A stretch of DNA of 31,471 nucleotides. Origin: UBA11891 sp965658355. GTDB lineage: Bacteria; Bacteroidota; Bacteroidia; Flavobacteriales; Flavobacteriaceae. Of the stretch, positions 1 to 7,971 are shown one piece after another; the first letter of the stretch is position 1, and each line of letters opens with the position of its first letter. The notes beneath the pieces were generated by a model. It did no database searches and had not been told where the DNA came from. It saw nothing but the letters and a program-made list of their open reading frames with translations. The stretch lies in contig CBFHRX010000021.1 in assembly GCA_965658355.1 (NCBI GenBank), positions 1 to 31,471 on the forward strand. Direction: 5' to 3'. Position numbers and translations under genes: made by a program.

Positions 1-591
1 ATTGAAGCAGACCTACCAGAAAAAATTAAGCAAAACGAAGCCAAAAAGCGCCTTCAAATTCCCGAAGACAAAACAACTTTACTTTTCTTTGGTCTCATTA
101 GACCCTATAAGGGCTTGACTCTTTTATTAAAAGCGTTAAAACAGCATCCCGAAAAACATTTATTCGTGGTAGGAGAATGCTACGAAAACTGGGCACCCTA
201 TCAACAATTAATGGAAGAATATCAAATTGAAACGCAACTTACAGTGGTGAATCGATTTGTATCCCTTAAAGAGGCAGCCCTTTATTTTTCCGCCGCAGAT
301 GCCACTGTACTTCCCTATACTAGCGCAACGCAAAGTGGTGTATTGGCACTCGCCTACCATTATGAAACCCCACTTGTGGTAACAGACCACCCAGGTTTAT
401 CCCAGCCTGTAATAGCGGATCAAACGGGTGAAGTTTGCCACCCCACTGTAGAAGGGGTCAGTGAAGCTATTAGTCTTGTTACAGAAGTTACAAGGAATAA
501 AACATGCAGAAAAAACTTAAAAGAAGCCAAAGGCAATTACTCTTGGGATGTTTATGCTAAAGAATGGGCTGAATTTGTTTTATCCGTGTAA
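1..591 (+). CDS. Glycosyltransferase family 4-like, C-terminal part (5'-truncated by window)
   Basis: The reading frame is open from base 1 to a TAA at 589-591, giving the last 196 residues; the start lies outside the window. It matches the C-terminal nucleotide-sugar-binding Rossmann lobe of GT-B fold retaining glycosyltransferases: a strand followed by LIRPYKGL near residue 38, then LPYTSATQSGVLALAYHYETP at about residues 103-123, the position of the usual GT4 E-x7-E sugar-nucleotide motif. Here that motif is the SATQSG variant seen in one GT4 subfamily, with no acidic first residue. Such enzymes transfer sugars from NDP-sugars in envelope polysaccharide or glycolipid synthesis. Sugar and acceptor cannot be told. 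It converges on the nucleotidyltransferase gene with a 17-bp gap. Confidence 0.85.
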   Translation: MEADLPEKIKQNEAKKRLQIPEDKTTLLFFGLIRPYKGLTLLLKALKQHPEKHLFVVGECYENWAPYQQLMEEYQIETQLTVVNRFVSLKEAALYFSAADATVLPYTSATQSGVLALAYHYETPLVVTDHPGLSQPVIADQTGEVCHPTVEGVSEAISLVTEVTRNKTCRKNLKEAKGNYSWDVYAKEWAEFVLSV

Positions 592-608
592 GTAAAAAGC
601 GAATCCAT

Positions 609-1028
609 TTAAGATTGTGATGGCTGCTTTTTTAAACTTTCAGCAATGCTTTTCTTGAATTTTGTGGTACTCCAACCGTGATCCCGATTTATATAATGTA
701 CGGGAATTCCCAACTGATCTCCTGTGTAGGATTTATTCACATAATCGTCTCCTAAAAATCGAATGTCAAAATGATTTGCTTGAATTAATTCCAAGAGTTC
801 TTTTTCATAGGTATACACTAAGACCTCGTCGATATTAACATTGCATTGTAATTGCTCAATACGCTCTTCTGTAGAAAGAATAGGCTTGAGCTTTTCGGGG
901 CGTTCAATGGATGGATCTGTATGCAATAGAATAGTAAAATGATCACAGTTCGCCTTACACTCTTTGAAGAGCTTTATGTATCCGGGATGAATGATGTCAA
1001 AATTTCCTGCGGTAAATCCTTTTTTCAT
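609..1028 (-). CDS. TagD-like nucleotidyltransferase with altered HxGH motif
   Basis: This 139-residue protein has the cytidylyltransferase-like alpha/beta fold of the TagD/RfaE family: an N-terminal GNFDIIHPGYIKLF block (residues 8-21), then C-terminal WSTTKFKKSI, which corresponds to the family's ISTT[KR] nucleotide-binding element. Members join a phosphorylated alcohol or sugar to CTP or ATP. The first signature is HPGY (14-17) where the family has HxGH, so the second histidine, which normally contacts the nucleotide phosphates, is a tyrosine. I start it at the ATG at 1026-1028; a TTG six codons upstream is less convincing. It may serve surface-glycan synthesis with the neighbouring glycosyltransferase, but the two genes converge and are not an operon. 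Substrate unknown. Confidence 0.75.
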   Translation of the reverse strand: MKKGFTAGNFDIIHPGYIKLFKECKANCDHFTILLHTDPSIERPEKLKPILSTEERIEQLQCNVNIDEVLVYTYEKELLELIQANHFDIRFLGDDYVNKSYTGDQLGIPVHYINRDHGWSTTKFKKSIAESLKKQPSQS

Positions 1029-1077
1029 AACTGTATGTATCTTCAAAACTACATAATATCCATCATATACTAGGGTA

Positions 1078-1085
1078 TACTTTTG
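1078..1085 (+). promoter_or_regulatory. Possible -7 promoter box upstream of the aldose 1-epimerase gene
   Basis: TACTTTTG is an exact match to the Bacteroidota -7 consensus TAnnTTTG. It lies about 180 bp before the epimerase frame, giving a long leader, and I see no clear -33 element. Low confidence. Confidence 0.3.
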
Positions 1086-1264
1086 GTTTATGAATAGTTA
1101 GTTTCTTCTTTTTATCAAAAAATTCAGTCCTATTGTATCTATGCCTTAGTCCTTTTTTACACCCCTAGTAAAATAGCCAAATATGCAATTAGAACCTGTG
1201 CAGAAAACTCATCGGCATACACATCCCGATCTTGTGTTTAAAGAAGTATTTTTAGCTACTTTGT

Positions 1265-2215
1265 TTGATACCTTTAATTTTATACTCAAAAAACAACGTC
1301 TTGAAAGAATTGGAAATCCACACTATTGAAAATAAAAATTTAAAGGCCCTAGTATGTCCTTTTGGCGCTACGCTTCACCAGTTATGGGTGAATACTGTCA
1401 ATGGTTGGATTAATGTTTTGCAACATTGCAATAACACTAGTGATTACGCTAGCGATCCCTGGTATAGAGGTGCTGTCATTGGACCAGTTGCGGGTCGATT
1501 ACGACAACCTGTTCGAGTTTTAGAACAAGAATTGGATTTTGATGATTTTGATCAACCCCTCCTTCATAGTGGGGATAGTGGCTGGAGTCATAAAATGTGG
1601 AAGGTTGTAGCCCAGGATCAAATCGGTCTGACACTTTCTTTGTCTAGTAAAGAAACGCAATCCCCTTTTCCTGGGGATGTAACGGCTCAAGTGCACTACC
1701 AATTGGTAGAAAATAGCTTGCAAATTACCTACAGTGCCAACACTTCTAAACCAAGTCCGATAAACATGACCAATCACAGCTATTTTAATCTGGCACCAAA
1801 GCATTCCTTTGAAGACCACCTGCTACATATGACTTCTAACGAAAGATTAGAACTGGATCAAAACCAACTCCCTACCGGTAAGAGGCTCTTCAATAAAGAA
1901 CAAACTTTTGACTATCAATCGCCCAAACCGATTTCTCAAGGAAGTTTGGATGATTACTTTCTACTGACAGCTACGCCCACAATCTCTTTGTACCATCCAG
2001 CCCATTCGCTTAAGATGGACATCACAACAGATCAAAAAGGAATCGTAATCTTCACCCCAGAAGCCTTTCCTGCTATCTGTTTTGAAACCCAAGCAGCACC
2101 TGATGCCTTGTGCCACAGTCACTTTGAAGATGTCATATACACTCCTGAAAAGGAGTATGCCCATAAAACAGTATTCTCGTTTTCAACTTTGAATACTCTT
2201 AATACGCCTGCCTAA
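1265..2215 (+). CDS. galM: Aldose 1-epimerase (galactose mutarotase family)
   Basis: Interconverts alpha and beta anomers of aldoses, a cytosolic step feeding sugar catabolism. The 316-residue product keeps the family landmarks: GPVAGRL near residue 78 (sugar-binding Arg), LHSGDSGW near residue 95, NMTNHSYFNL with the catalytic acid His near 171, a DDYF segment near 225, and ICFETQAAPD with the catalytic base Glu near 275. The start is unclear. An in-frame stop at 1253 means no ATG is available; candidates are TTG at 1265 (used here), 1301 or 1310, and the homologous part begins only near residue 13. The 3' end overlaps the convergent PAP2 gene by 33 bp. It may be another member of the galactose mutarotase-like superfamily acting on a modified sugar. 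Confidence 0.85.
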   Translation: MIPLILYSKNNVLKELEIHTIENKNLKALVCPFGATLHQLWVNTVNGWINVLQHCNNTSDYASDPWYRGAVIGPVAGRLRQPVRVLEQELDFDDFDQPLLHSGDSGWSHKMWKVVAQDQIGLTLSLSSKETQSPFPGDVTAQVHYQLVENSLQITYSANTSKPSPINMTNHSYFNLAPKHSFEDHLLHMTSNERLELDQNQLPTGKRLFNKEQTFDYQSPKPISQGSLDDYFLLTATPTISLYHPAHSLKMDITTDQKGIVIFTPEAFPAICFETQAAPDALCHSHFEDVIYTPEKEYAHKTVFSFSTLNTLNTPA

Positions 2216-2746
2216 GCGATGGAAAAGCATTCCTGAAGCCAGCCCAAAAAGAGCTCCGAAAAAGATATCCAAAGGATAATGAACTCCAATATAAACTCGG
2301 CTATAAGCGATTAAAACAGCGAGCCCAAATAACAAGAAGCGCCCCTTCGGGAGTGCCTTTTTAAAGGTAAAAAAATAGAGTGTCGCGAGTGCAAATGAAT
2401 TGGAAGCATGGCCTGAAAAAAAACTATACAAACCCCCACAACTTTTTTTGACCAGCCGCACTTGATCCATGATTCCAGGTTCATGGCAAGGTCTAAGCCT
2501 TTCAAAACCATACTTGAATCCATTGGTGACTTGATCGGTAAAACCTATGAGTAAAAGGGTCCAACCAAACAAGTATAAAAAAGAAACCCAACCGTATTTC
2601 TTGGCGTAAAGCAAGGACATGGAAAGATAGACTACTGCATTGGTGGCCTTATGGGTCAATAGCATCCAAAACCAATCGTATCCACTTTCTCCCAAACCGT
2701 TGAGATACAATAACAACTGCTGGTCGTACTGTAGTAAAGACTCCAC
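2183..2746 (-). CDS. PAP2-family membrane phosphatase
   Basis: A 187-residue integral membrane protein with about five hydrophobic segments and all three PAP2 (phosphatidic acid phosphatase type 2) motifs in order: K-x6-RP (KYGFERLRP), the SGH motif (FFSGHAS, usually PSGH) and SR-x5-H-x3-D (SRVYIGVHYPLD). The Lys, both Arg, both His and the Asp are present, so it should be active. Family members remove phosphate from lipid phosphates such as undecaprenyl pyrophosphate, phosphatidate or phosphatidylglycerophosphate on the outer face of the inner membrane. It is the last gene of a tight minus-strand run, 4 bp after the 75-aa gene, and its 3' end overlaps the epimerase gene. Confidence 0.88.
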   Translation of the reverse strand: MESLLQYDQQLLLYLNGLGESGYDWFWMLLTHKATNAVVYLSMSLLYAKKYGWVSFLYLFGWTLLLIGFTDQVTNGFKYGFERLRPCHEPGIMDQVRLVKKSCGGLYSFFSGHASNSFALATLYFFTFKKALPKGRFLLFGLAVLIAYSRVYIGVHYPLDIFFGALFGLASGMLFHRLGRRIKSIQS

Positions 2747-2750
2747 TTTA

Positions 2751-2978
2751 TTAGTCTAAAGATTCCATTTCTTGATCGTAAAAAGCCAAAGCTGCTTCTA
2801 TTAAATTGGGGGTTATCTGCTCCAATTCTTTTTCATCTTCTTTTTGGAAGTCTTCCATCCAAAAAATAGCATCATTGGCTACGTTCAAACAAAAACGTGG
2901 ATATTCAGTATGAATAACGAAAAGAGAATCGGGTTCATTTGAATTATCAGCGATAAGATATTTTGGAAGGTTGTCCAT
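2751..2978 (-). CDS. Small acidic conserved-type protein, unknown function
   Basis: A 75-residue acidic protein starting at an ATG (2976-2978). It has no signal peptide or membrane segment. The N-terminal half contains short beta-type stretches (KYLIAD, SLFVIHTEYPRFCLNV); the C-terminal half is a glutamate-rich helix ending DQEMESLD. I recognise the type as a small flavobacterial hypothetical but know no function for it. It sits 3 bp after the MATE gene and 4 bp before the PAP2 gene, so it is almost surely co-transcribed and translated with them. Confidence 0.7.
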   Translation of the reverse strand: MDNLPKYLIADNSNEPDSLFVIHTEYPRFCLNVANDAIFWMEDFQKEDEKELEQITPNLIEAALAFYDQEMESLD

Positions 2979-2981
2979 AGT

Positions 2982-4358
2982 TTAGGCTTTTGTTGCAATC
3001 ATTTTTTTGGTAAGATACTGAAATCTCCACATCAGAAGACCAGCTGAGGCAGTCAAACCTGAAAGAAGACCTATCCAGACCCCTACGACGCCCCATTCCC
3101 AGTACAAGCCTAATAATACAGAGATCGGCAAGCCAAAAATGATATAGGCAAAAAATACAATCCCAGCCGGTATGTTGACATCTTGAAGACCACGAAGGGC
3201 CCCTAACACCACTGCTTGAAGTCCGTCTGATATTTGAAAAAAACCTGAAACAATTAGCAATGAAGCTGCTAGTCCTACTACCTCAAGGATATTGTTCAAA
3301 TCAGAAGTATTCTCCATATCGAGATAAATAAGAGGCAATTGATCATTAAACAATAAGAAAAAGACACAAAAAATAATATCAAAAATGAGGATCAAAAGGA
3401 AAAGGGACAAAGCGACTCTTCTCAATTCTGTAAAATCGCGTTTCCCTAGTTGGTTCCCTACTCTTATCATCGCAACCACGCCCAATCCCATTGCAAACAT
3501 ATAAGTAATAGAGGAAAGATTCAATGCGATTTGATTGGCCGCTTGTGGATTCTTCCCCAAGATTCCAGACAGCCAAATAGCCGCTGTGAAAAATCCAACT
3601 TCAAAAAACATTTGCAAGGCTGAAGGAAAACCTAACTGCATAATCCGAGTAATGATAGTGGATTGAAAACGCTGTAGCTTTATCGATTTAATAAACGCTC
3701 TGAAATGCGGATGGCGCCACATATACACCAGTATAAAAAAGACCATCACAACACGGGAGGCAATGGTACCAATAGCAGCTCCTTCAACTCCCATTTTAGG
3801 AAAAATCCCAATCCCGAAAATCAAAAAATAATTCAATACAATATTGACAGCATTTCCCGTTAACGTGGCATACATAGAAGGACGCGTAAAAGAGAGGCCG
3901 TCACAGAATTGTTTAAATGCTTGAAAAGTAACCAAAGGAAATAAGGATAGGGATACCCAAAACAAATACGGAAAGGCAAAGACTACAACTTCATTAGGTT
4001 GTCCCATTGAATACAATAAGGGCTTTGCTAACCAAACGCCCAACGATAGAAACAAGCCTAAGGTGGCACATAAAATCAAGCTGTTGACAAAGATAGTCTT
4101 ATTGCGTTCTTGATCGTTTGTGCCATCTGCTTCGGCTACCAGCGGGGTTATGGCTGTTGAAAACCCAATTCCTAAAGACATCGCAATAAATACAAAACTA
4201 TTCCCTAAAGAAACAGCAGCTAATTCGGCCGTTCCCAATTGTCCCACCATTATATTGTCTACTAACTGAACCATGGTATGTCCAATCAAGCCCACAATTA
4301 CAGGGGTTGCCAGTTTAATGTTATATCGAAATTCTTGAGTGTATTTTTGTAATGTCAA
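2982..4358 (-). CDS. MATE-family multidrug/sodium efflux transporter
   Basis: A 458-residue protein with about twelve hydrophobic segments and the MATE (NorM-type) two-lobe pattern: an N-terminal block PVIVGLIGHTMVQLVDNIMVGQLG and a second-lobe repeat beginning near LGFPSALQMFFEVGFF. MATE proteins export cationic drugs, dyes or metabolites in exchange for Na+ or H+ across the inner membrane. The only plausible start is TTG at 4356-4358, six bases after the peptidase stop codon; the next ATG would remove most of the first membrane helix, so non-ATG initiation with translational coupling is likely. It is co-directional with the M28 peptidase, the 75-aa gene and PAP2. Substrate unknown. Confidence 0.93.
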   Translation of the reverse strand: MTLQKYTQEFRYNIKLATPVIVGLIGHTMVQLVDNIMVGQLGTAELAAVSLGNSFVFIAMSLGIGFSTAITPLVAEADGTNDQERNKTIFVNSLILCATLGLFLSLGVWLAKPLLYSMGQPNEVVVFAFPYLFWVSLSLFPLVTFQAFKQFCDGLSFTRPSMYATLTGNAVNIVLNYFLIFGIGIFPKMGVEGAAIGTIASRVVMVFFILVYMWRHPHFRAFIKSIKLQRFQSTIITRIMQLGFPSALQMFFEVGFFTAAIWLSGILGKNPQAANQIALNLSSITYMFAMGLGVVAMIRVGNQLGKRDFTELRRVALSLFLLILIFDIIFCVFFLLFNDQLPLIYLDMENTSDLNNILEVVGLAASLLIVSGFFQISDGLQAVVLGALRGLQDVNIPAGIVFFAYIIFGLPISVLLGLYWEWGVVGVWIGLLSGLTASAGLLMWRFQYLTKKMIATKA

Positions 4359-4364
4359 GCGCTT

Positions 4365-5747
4365 TTATTTAGAAGGAAACTCCAATTGATCCATGATGTA
4401 AACAAGAGAGGCCATGGCCGCAGCCCCCAATTCTAACTCTCTTTTATTGATGGCATCAAAGGTATCATTTGCTGCGTGATGGTAATCAAAATACCGCTGT
4501 GAATCAGGTCTTAAACCTGACAATATGACCCTACCGTCCTTCAAAGGTCCAATATCCGCACCACTCCCACCTCTGGTAAATTCTCGAACTTGATAAGGCG
4601 CGAGTAATTGCAAATAAGGAGCCATTTGATCAAATTGTGAATCGGTACAATCAAAGCTAAATCCTCTAGGTGTAAATCCACCTGCATCTGATTCTAAGGC
4701 GAAGTAATGTTGCTCCTTTTTTCGCTTGGCTTCTGATGCGTATTTAGTTCCGCCCCGCATGCCGTTTTCTTCATTCATATAAAGCACAACACGTATCGTT
4801 CGTTTGGGTTTGATATTCAACTTATTAAAAAGTCGCAACACCTCCATAGACTGTACAATTCCGGCACCGTCATCGTGAGAACCATCTCCCAAATCCCAGG
4901 AATCTAAATGTCCGCCAACAACTATTATTTCATCTGGCTTTTCGGATCCCTTAATCTCTCCAATTACATTGTGAGAAGGTACATCAGGATAGTTCTTACA
5001 ATTTTGCTTTAAAAAAAATGTTAAGTTAGGATTTAACTTCAACATAGAACTCAGTAAATCCGCTCCGTTGGTACTGATAGCTGCTGCTGGAATTCTTTGG
5101 TTAAGAGGGATTCCATCGTATTTAGTGGCACCAGTGTGAGGGAAATCATCGCTTCTTAGGTTCATAGACCGAACTATGGAAGCTACTGCCCCGTATTTTG
5201 AAGCCTCGGCAGCTCCTCGTGTTCGTTGATCTACCGCTTTTGAATAGGCTGTAAAGGTCCGAAGTACTTTAGGGTCCATTGGCCTGTTGAAGAATACTAT
5301 TTTTCCATTTATGGCGTCTCTTCCTAATTCTTTTAATTCTTCTATACTTTGAACCTCCACTACTGCTGCTCTAATACCCGCTGCAGGAGTGGCAACAGAA
5401 CCCCCTAATGCACATACAGGAACATTAATTGTATTGCCAGGACTGGTCTCAATATTGGCATATTCAAAGGTGCCACGAACCCATTTGGGCACCATCACCT
5501 CTTGCAACCATACACGATCCAAATCCAATTGACTCAATTCATCTTTTCCCCACTGAACGGCTCTTTCCGCATTGAGAGAACCTGAAAGTCGACCCCCTAT
5601 TTGATTGGATAAATGATCGAGCCATTCATAAGAAGCCCCCGATGTAAGGCTGGCTTCGTAGATAGAAGCAATTGTTTTTTCCATGTTTTCTGTTTGTGAG
5701 AAAACGACAAAAGGAAGAAAAGCGAATAGAAATAGTATTTTTTTCAT
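4365..5747 (-). CDS. Secreted M28-family zinc aminopeptidase/carboxypeptidase
   Basis: A 460-residue exported metallopeptidase. Residues 1-17 form a signal peptide ending FVVFSQ. A protease-associated-type insert (about 125-245) precedes the catalytic domain. Di-zinc ligands of clan MH are visible: H in GGHLDSWD, bridging D in SHDDGAG, catalytic E and zinc-binding E in NEENG, D in ESDAGG and a final H in DYHHAANDTFD. The family removes N-terminal residues or cleaves dipeptides in the periplasm or outside the cell, fitting protein scavenging by marine flavobacteria. It is 83 bp after the response-regulator gene and 6 bp before the MATE gene. No C-terminal type IX sorting domain is visible, so it is probably periplasmic. 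Confidence 0.93.
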   Translation of the reverse strand: MKKILFLFAFLPFVVFSQTENMEKTIASIYEASLTSGASYEWLDHLSNQIGGRLSGSLNAERAVQWGKDELSQLDLDRVWLQEVMVPKWVRGTFEYANIETSPGNTINVPVCALGGSVATPAAGIRAAVVEVQSIEELKELGRDAINGKIVFFNRPMDPKVLRTFTAYSKAVDQRTRGAAEASKYGAVASIVRSMNLRSDDFPHTGATKYDGIPLNQRIPAAAISTNGADLLSSMLKLNPNLTFFLKQNCKNYPDVPSHNVIGEIKGSEKPDEIIVVGGHLDSWDLGDGSHDDGAGIVQSMEVLRLFNKLNIKPKRTIRVVLYMNEENGMRGGTKYASEAKRKKEQHYFALESDAGGFTPRGFSFDCTDSQFDQMAPYLQLLAPYQVREFTRGGSGADIGPLKDGRVILSGLRPDSQRYFDYHHAANDTFDAINKRELELGAAAMASLVYIMDQLEFPSK

Positions 5748-5830
5748 CTGATTTTTTTTTTGTTATAATTCAACTAGGATACAGAACAAAAGGGTAGGTA
5801 CAATCCAATTTGAACGTTGTTTTTTTAGGT

Positions 5831-6994
5831 CTATTTAGGGGCAAATTGTCTGATGTCTTGAACACTTATTGGGTTGCTCCCCAGAATTAAAAGGCGTTCC
5901 ACTACATTTCGTAATTCTCTTACATTTCCGGACCAAGGATACTCTTGCAATTCTTGAATCGCAGCTGTCGAAAAAGCTTTTATCTCCATCCTTTGTTCGT
6001 TAGAAAGTTGTTTCATAAAATGATTGGCTAGGAGTGGAATATCTGAAGTGCGTTCTTTTAAGGGAGGAACTTCAATCAGTATAACGGCAAGTCGATGAAA
6101 CAAATCTTCTCTAAATCGGCCTTTCTCGATTTCTTCTTTTAAATTTTTATTAGTTGCTGCTATCACTCGTACTTCAACAGCAATATCTTTATCACTACCG
6201 ACCCGCTGAACTTTATTTTCTTGGAGGGCCCGGAGCACTTTTGCCTGTGCAGCCAGACTCATATCAGCAATCTCGTCTAAAAATAAAGTTCCACCATTAG
6301 CCGCTTCAAATTTACCCGGTCTGTCTTTAATAGCCGAAGTAAAAGCTCCCTTAAGATGTCCAAATAATTCACTTTCAATTAATTCAGAAGGGATTGCCGC
6401 ACAATTCACTTCTATAAAAGGGGCTTTTTTTCGATGGCTTTTTTGATGCAATTGATGGGCTACAAGCTCTTTTCCAGTCCCATTTTCACCTGTAATCAAA
6501 ACGCGAGCCTCCGTTGCAGCTACTTTATCAATTAAGCTTTGTATATGGAGTAACGGGGCTGATTCACCCACCATCTTATATTTTTCAGCGACCTTTTTTT
6601 TAAGAGCTTTATTCTCTTTCACTAAAGTTTTTACCTCCAAAGCATTTCGAACTGCAGTCAGCAAACGATTTAAATCAGGGGGCTTGGGGATAAAATCATA
6701 GGCTCCTAATTTCATGGCTTCCACAGCCGTTTCTACATTGCCATGACCTGTCAGCATAATAAAGGGGATTTGATTGCCTGCATGACGAGTTTGCTGCAAG
6801 ACTTCAATTCCATCCATCTTGGGCATTTTAATATCACAAAGTACTAAGTCAAAGTTGCCTTTGGTAAGGGTCTCTAAACCCATTTTTCCATCTGTTGCTT
6901 GACTTACTTTATACTGCTCGTTCTCCTCTTCAAGGATTTTCACCATTACACGGCGGATAGGTTCTTCGTCTTCTATTAATAAGATATTAGCCAT
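5831..6994 (-). CDS. Sigma-54 activator-type response regulator lacking a DNA-binding domain
   Basis: A 387-residue NtrC-like protein. The receiver (1-120) has D8/D9, phospho-acceptor D54, T83 and K104. A coiled linker (about 122-138) leads to an AAA+ sigma-54 interaction domain with Walker A GENGTGK at 169-175, Walker B LFLDE ending at E241 and an arginine-rich RELRNVVERLL sensor region. The sigma-54 contact loop reads GAFTSA (216-221) rather than GAFTGA. The protein ends at residue 387, just after the AAA+ lid, where NtrC carries a Fis-type helix-turn-helix; the stop is genuine and no helix-turn-helix is encoded after it in any frame I read. It overlaps the 3' end of the MscS gene by 8 bp. 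I recall similar short regulators in other flavobacteria, so this is probably lineage architecture. Confidence 0.92.
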   Translation of the reverse strand: MANILLIEDEEPIRRVMVKILEEENEQYKVSQATDGKMGLETLTKGNFDLVLCDIKMPKMDGIEVLQQTRHAGNQIPFIMLTGHGNVETAVEAMKLGAYDFIPKPPDLNRLLTAVRNALEVKTLVKENKALKKKVAEKYKMVGESAPLLHIQSLIDKVAATEARVLITGENGTGKELVAHQLHQKSHRKKAPFIEVNCAAIPSELIESELFGHLKGAFTSAIKDRPGKFEAANGGTLFLDEIADMSLAAQAKVLRALQENKVQRVGSDKDIAVEVRVIAATNKNLKEEIEKGRFREDLFHRLAVILIEVPPLKERTSDIPLLANHFMKQLSNEQRMEIKAFSTAAIQELQEYPWSGNVRELRNVVERLLILGSNPISVQDIRQFAPK

Positions 6995-7826
6995 TGATTT
7001 TGGTGTTTTGAGGAGTATGAACTACTCGTTGTGGAAAGGGTATTTCGATATTGTTTTCTCTAAAAGCTTTGTCTATTGCAAATCTGATATCGCTTTTTAC
7101 AATATTGGATTCAAAGCTTTTGTTAATAGAAAATAACAGTTCAAATTCCAAAGCACTCTCTCCAAAATCGGTAAAGAGTATGACAGGTACTGGTTTTTTT
7201 AGCACCATTGGATGTTCTTTAGCAACATTCAAAAGCAATTCTCGGACTTTATTAATATCTGAGTTGTAGGCAACCCCCACTGTTACGATCTCCTTTGTTA
7301 GGGTCCCATTTTCGGTCCAATTGTAAAGAATCGATGCCATAAACTTATGGTTCGGAATAATCAACACTCGATTGTCACGCGTAACAGCCCGGGTCGTACG
7401 TAATTGTATGCGCTCTACTTTTCCGACTTGACCGTCTACTTGAATGATATCGCCTACATGAACGGATTGATCTGCTAGTATAAAGACCCCAGATATAATA
7501 TCTTGAATAAAGGTCTGCAATGCCAATCCAATACCCACCAATAAGGCAGCGGAGGCGGCAAAAAGGGTGGTTAAATTAAGGCCTATTGTGTCAAACAGGA
7601 TAAGGGTGACTATGGTGTAGACAAAATAATTAAAGAAGGTAAAAATCCCTTTGAATTTATCTCGAGCTTCTTCTTGTAATGTTCGAGAAAGTACCCGCCG
7701 GATGAGCTTTAGTAAAATTGCTGTGAAGAAATAAATAAAGATCGCTAGTAAAACTAGCTTTGGGGTTAGAATGATTGTCTTTCCTAAGTGAAATTCATAA
7801 TTGAGAAGTTCAAAGAAGGAGTTCAT
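6987..7826 (-). CDS. Small-conductance mechanosensitive channel (MscS family)
   Basis: A 279-residue inner-membrane channel that opens on membrane tension to release solutes during osmotic downshock. There are three hydrophobic helices (about 20-40, 60-85 and 88-120); the last is the pore-lining TM3, rich in Gly/Ala (AASAALLVGIGLALQTFIQDIISGVFI). It is followed by the beta domain with VGDIIQVDGQVGKVERIQLRTT and IIPNHKF, both MscS hallmarks. Length is close to E. coli MscS (286 aa). The downstream response-regulator ATG lies inside its last codons, so the two are translationally coupled. A link between osmotic stress and sigma-54 control is suggested by this arrangement but not shown. Confidence 0.93.
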   Translation of the reverse strand: MNSFFELLNYEFHLGKTIILTPKLVLLAIFIYFFTAILLKLIRRVLSRTLQEEARDKFKGIFTFFNYFVYTIVTLILFDTIGLNLTTLFAASAALLVGIGLALQTFIQDIISGVFILADQSVHVGDIIQVDGQVGKVERIQLRTTRAVTRDNRVLIIPNHKFMASILYNWTENGTLTKEIVTVGVAYNSDINKVRELLLNVAKEHPMVLKKPVPVILFTDFGESALEFELLFSINKSFESNIVKSDIRFAIDKAFRENNIEIPFPQRVVHTPQNTKING

Positions 7827-7866
7827 TCTACTGCTGTTTTATTCGAAGATAGTGTAAAAAACAAAA

Positions 7867-7890
7867 CCCACCCTTATAAATAAGGATGGG
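7867..7890 (-). terminator. Terminator downstream of dnaJ
   Basis: On the minus strand an 11-bp stem with one G-T wobble (CCCATCCTTAT / ATAAGGGTGGG) and a short loop is followed by TTTTGTTTTTT. It should end the grpE-dnaJ transcript before the MscS gene. A-runs on the other side give it some bidirectional character. Confidence 0.8.
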
Positions 7891-7971
7891 AAAAAATTGC
7901 TATGAAAAAGAAAAATAACACTAAGAATAGTGTTGCATCAAATATATTACTTTTTTTCTGATACAAACAAA

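Noticed and set aside
1029..1046. TTG start of the nucleotidyltransferase
   Set aside because: The ATG at 1026-1028 begins three residues before the conserved GFTAGNFD strand, as in the family.
1163..1178. Third copy of the nitrogen dyad upstream of the aldose epimerase (CCCTA-GTAAAA-TAGCC)
   Set aside because: The right arm lacks GGG, there is no second dyad 52-53 bp away and no TAnnTTTG box at the expected distance, so it is probably chance.
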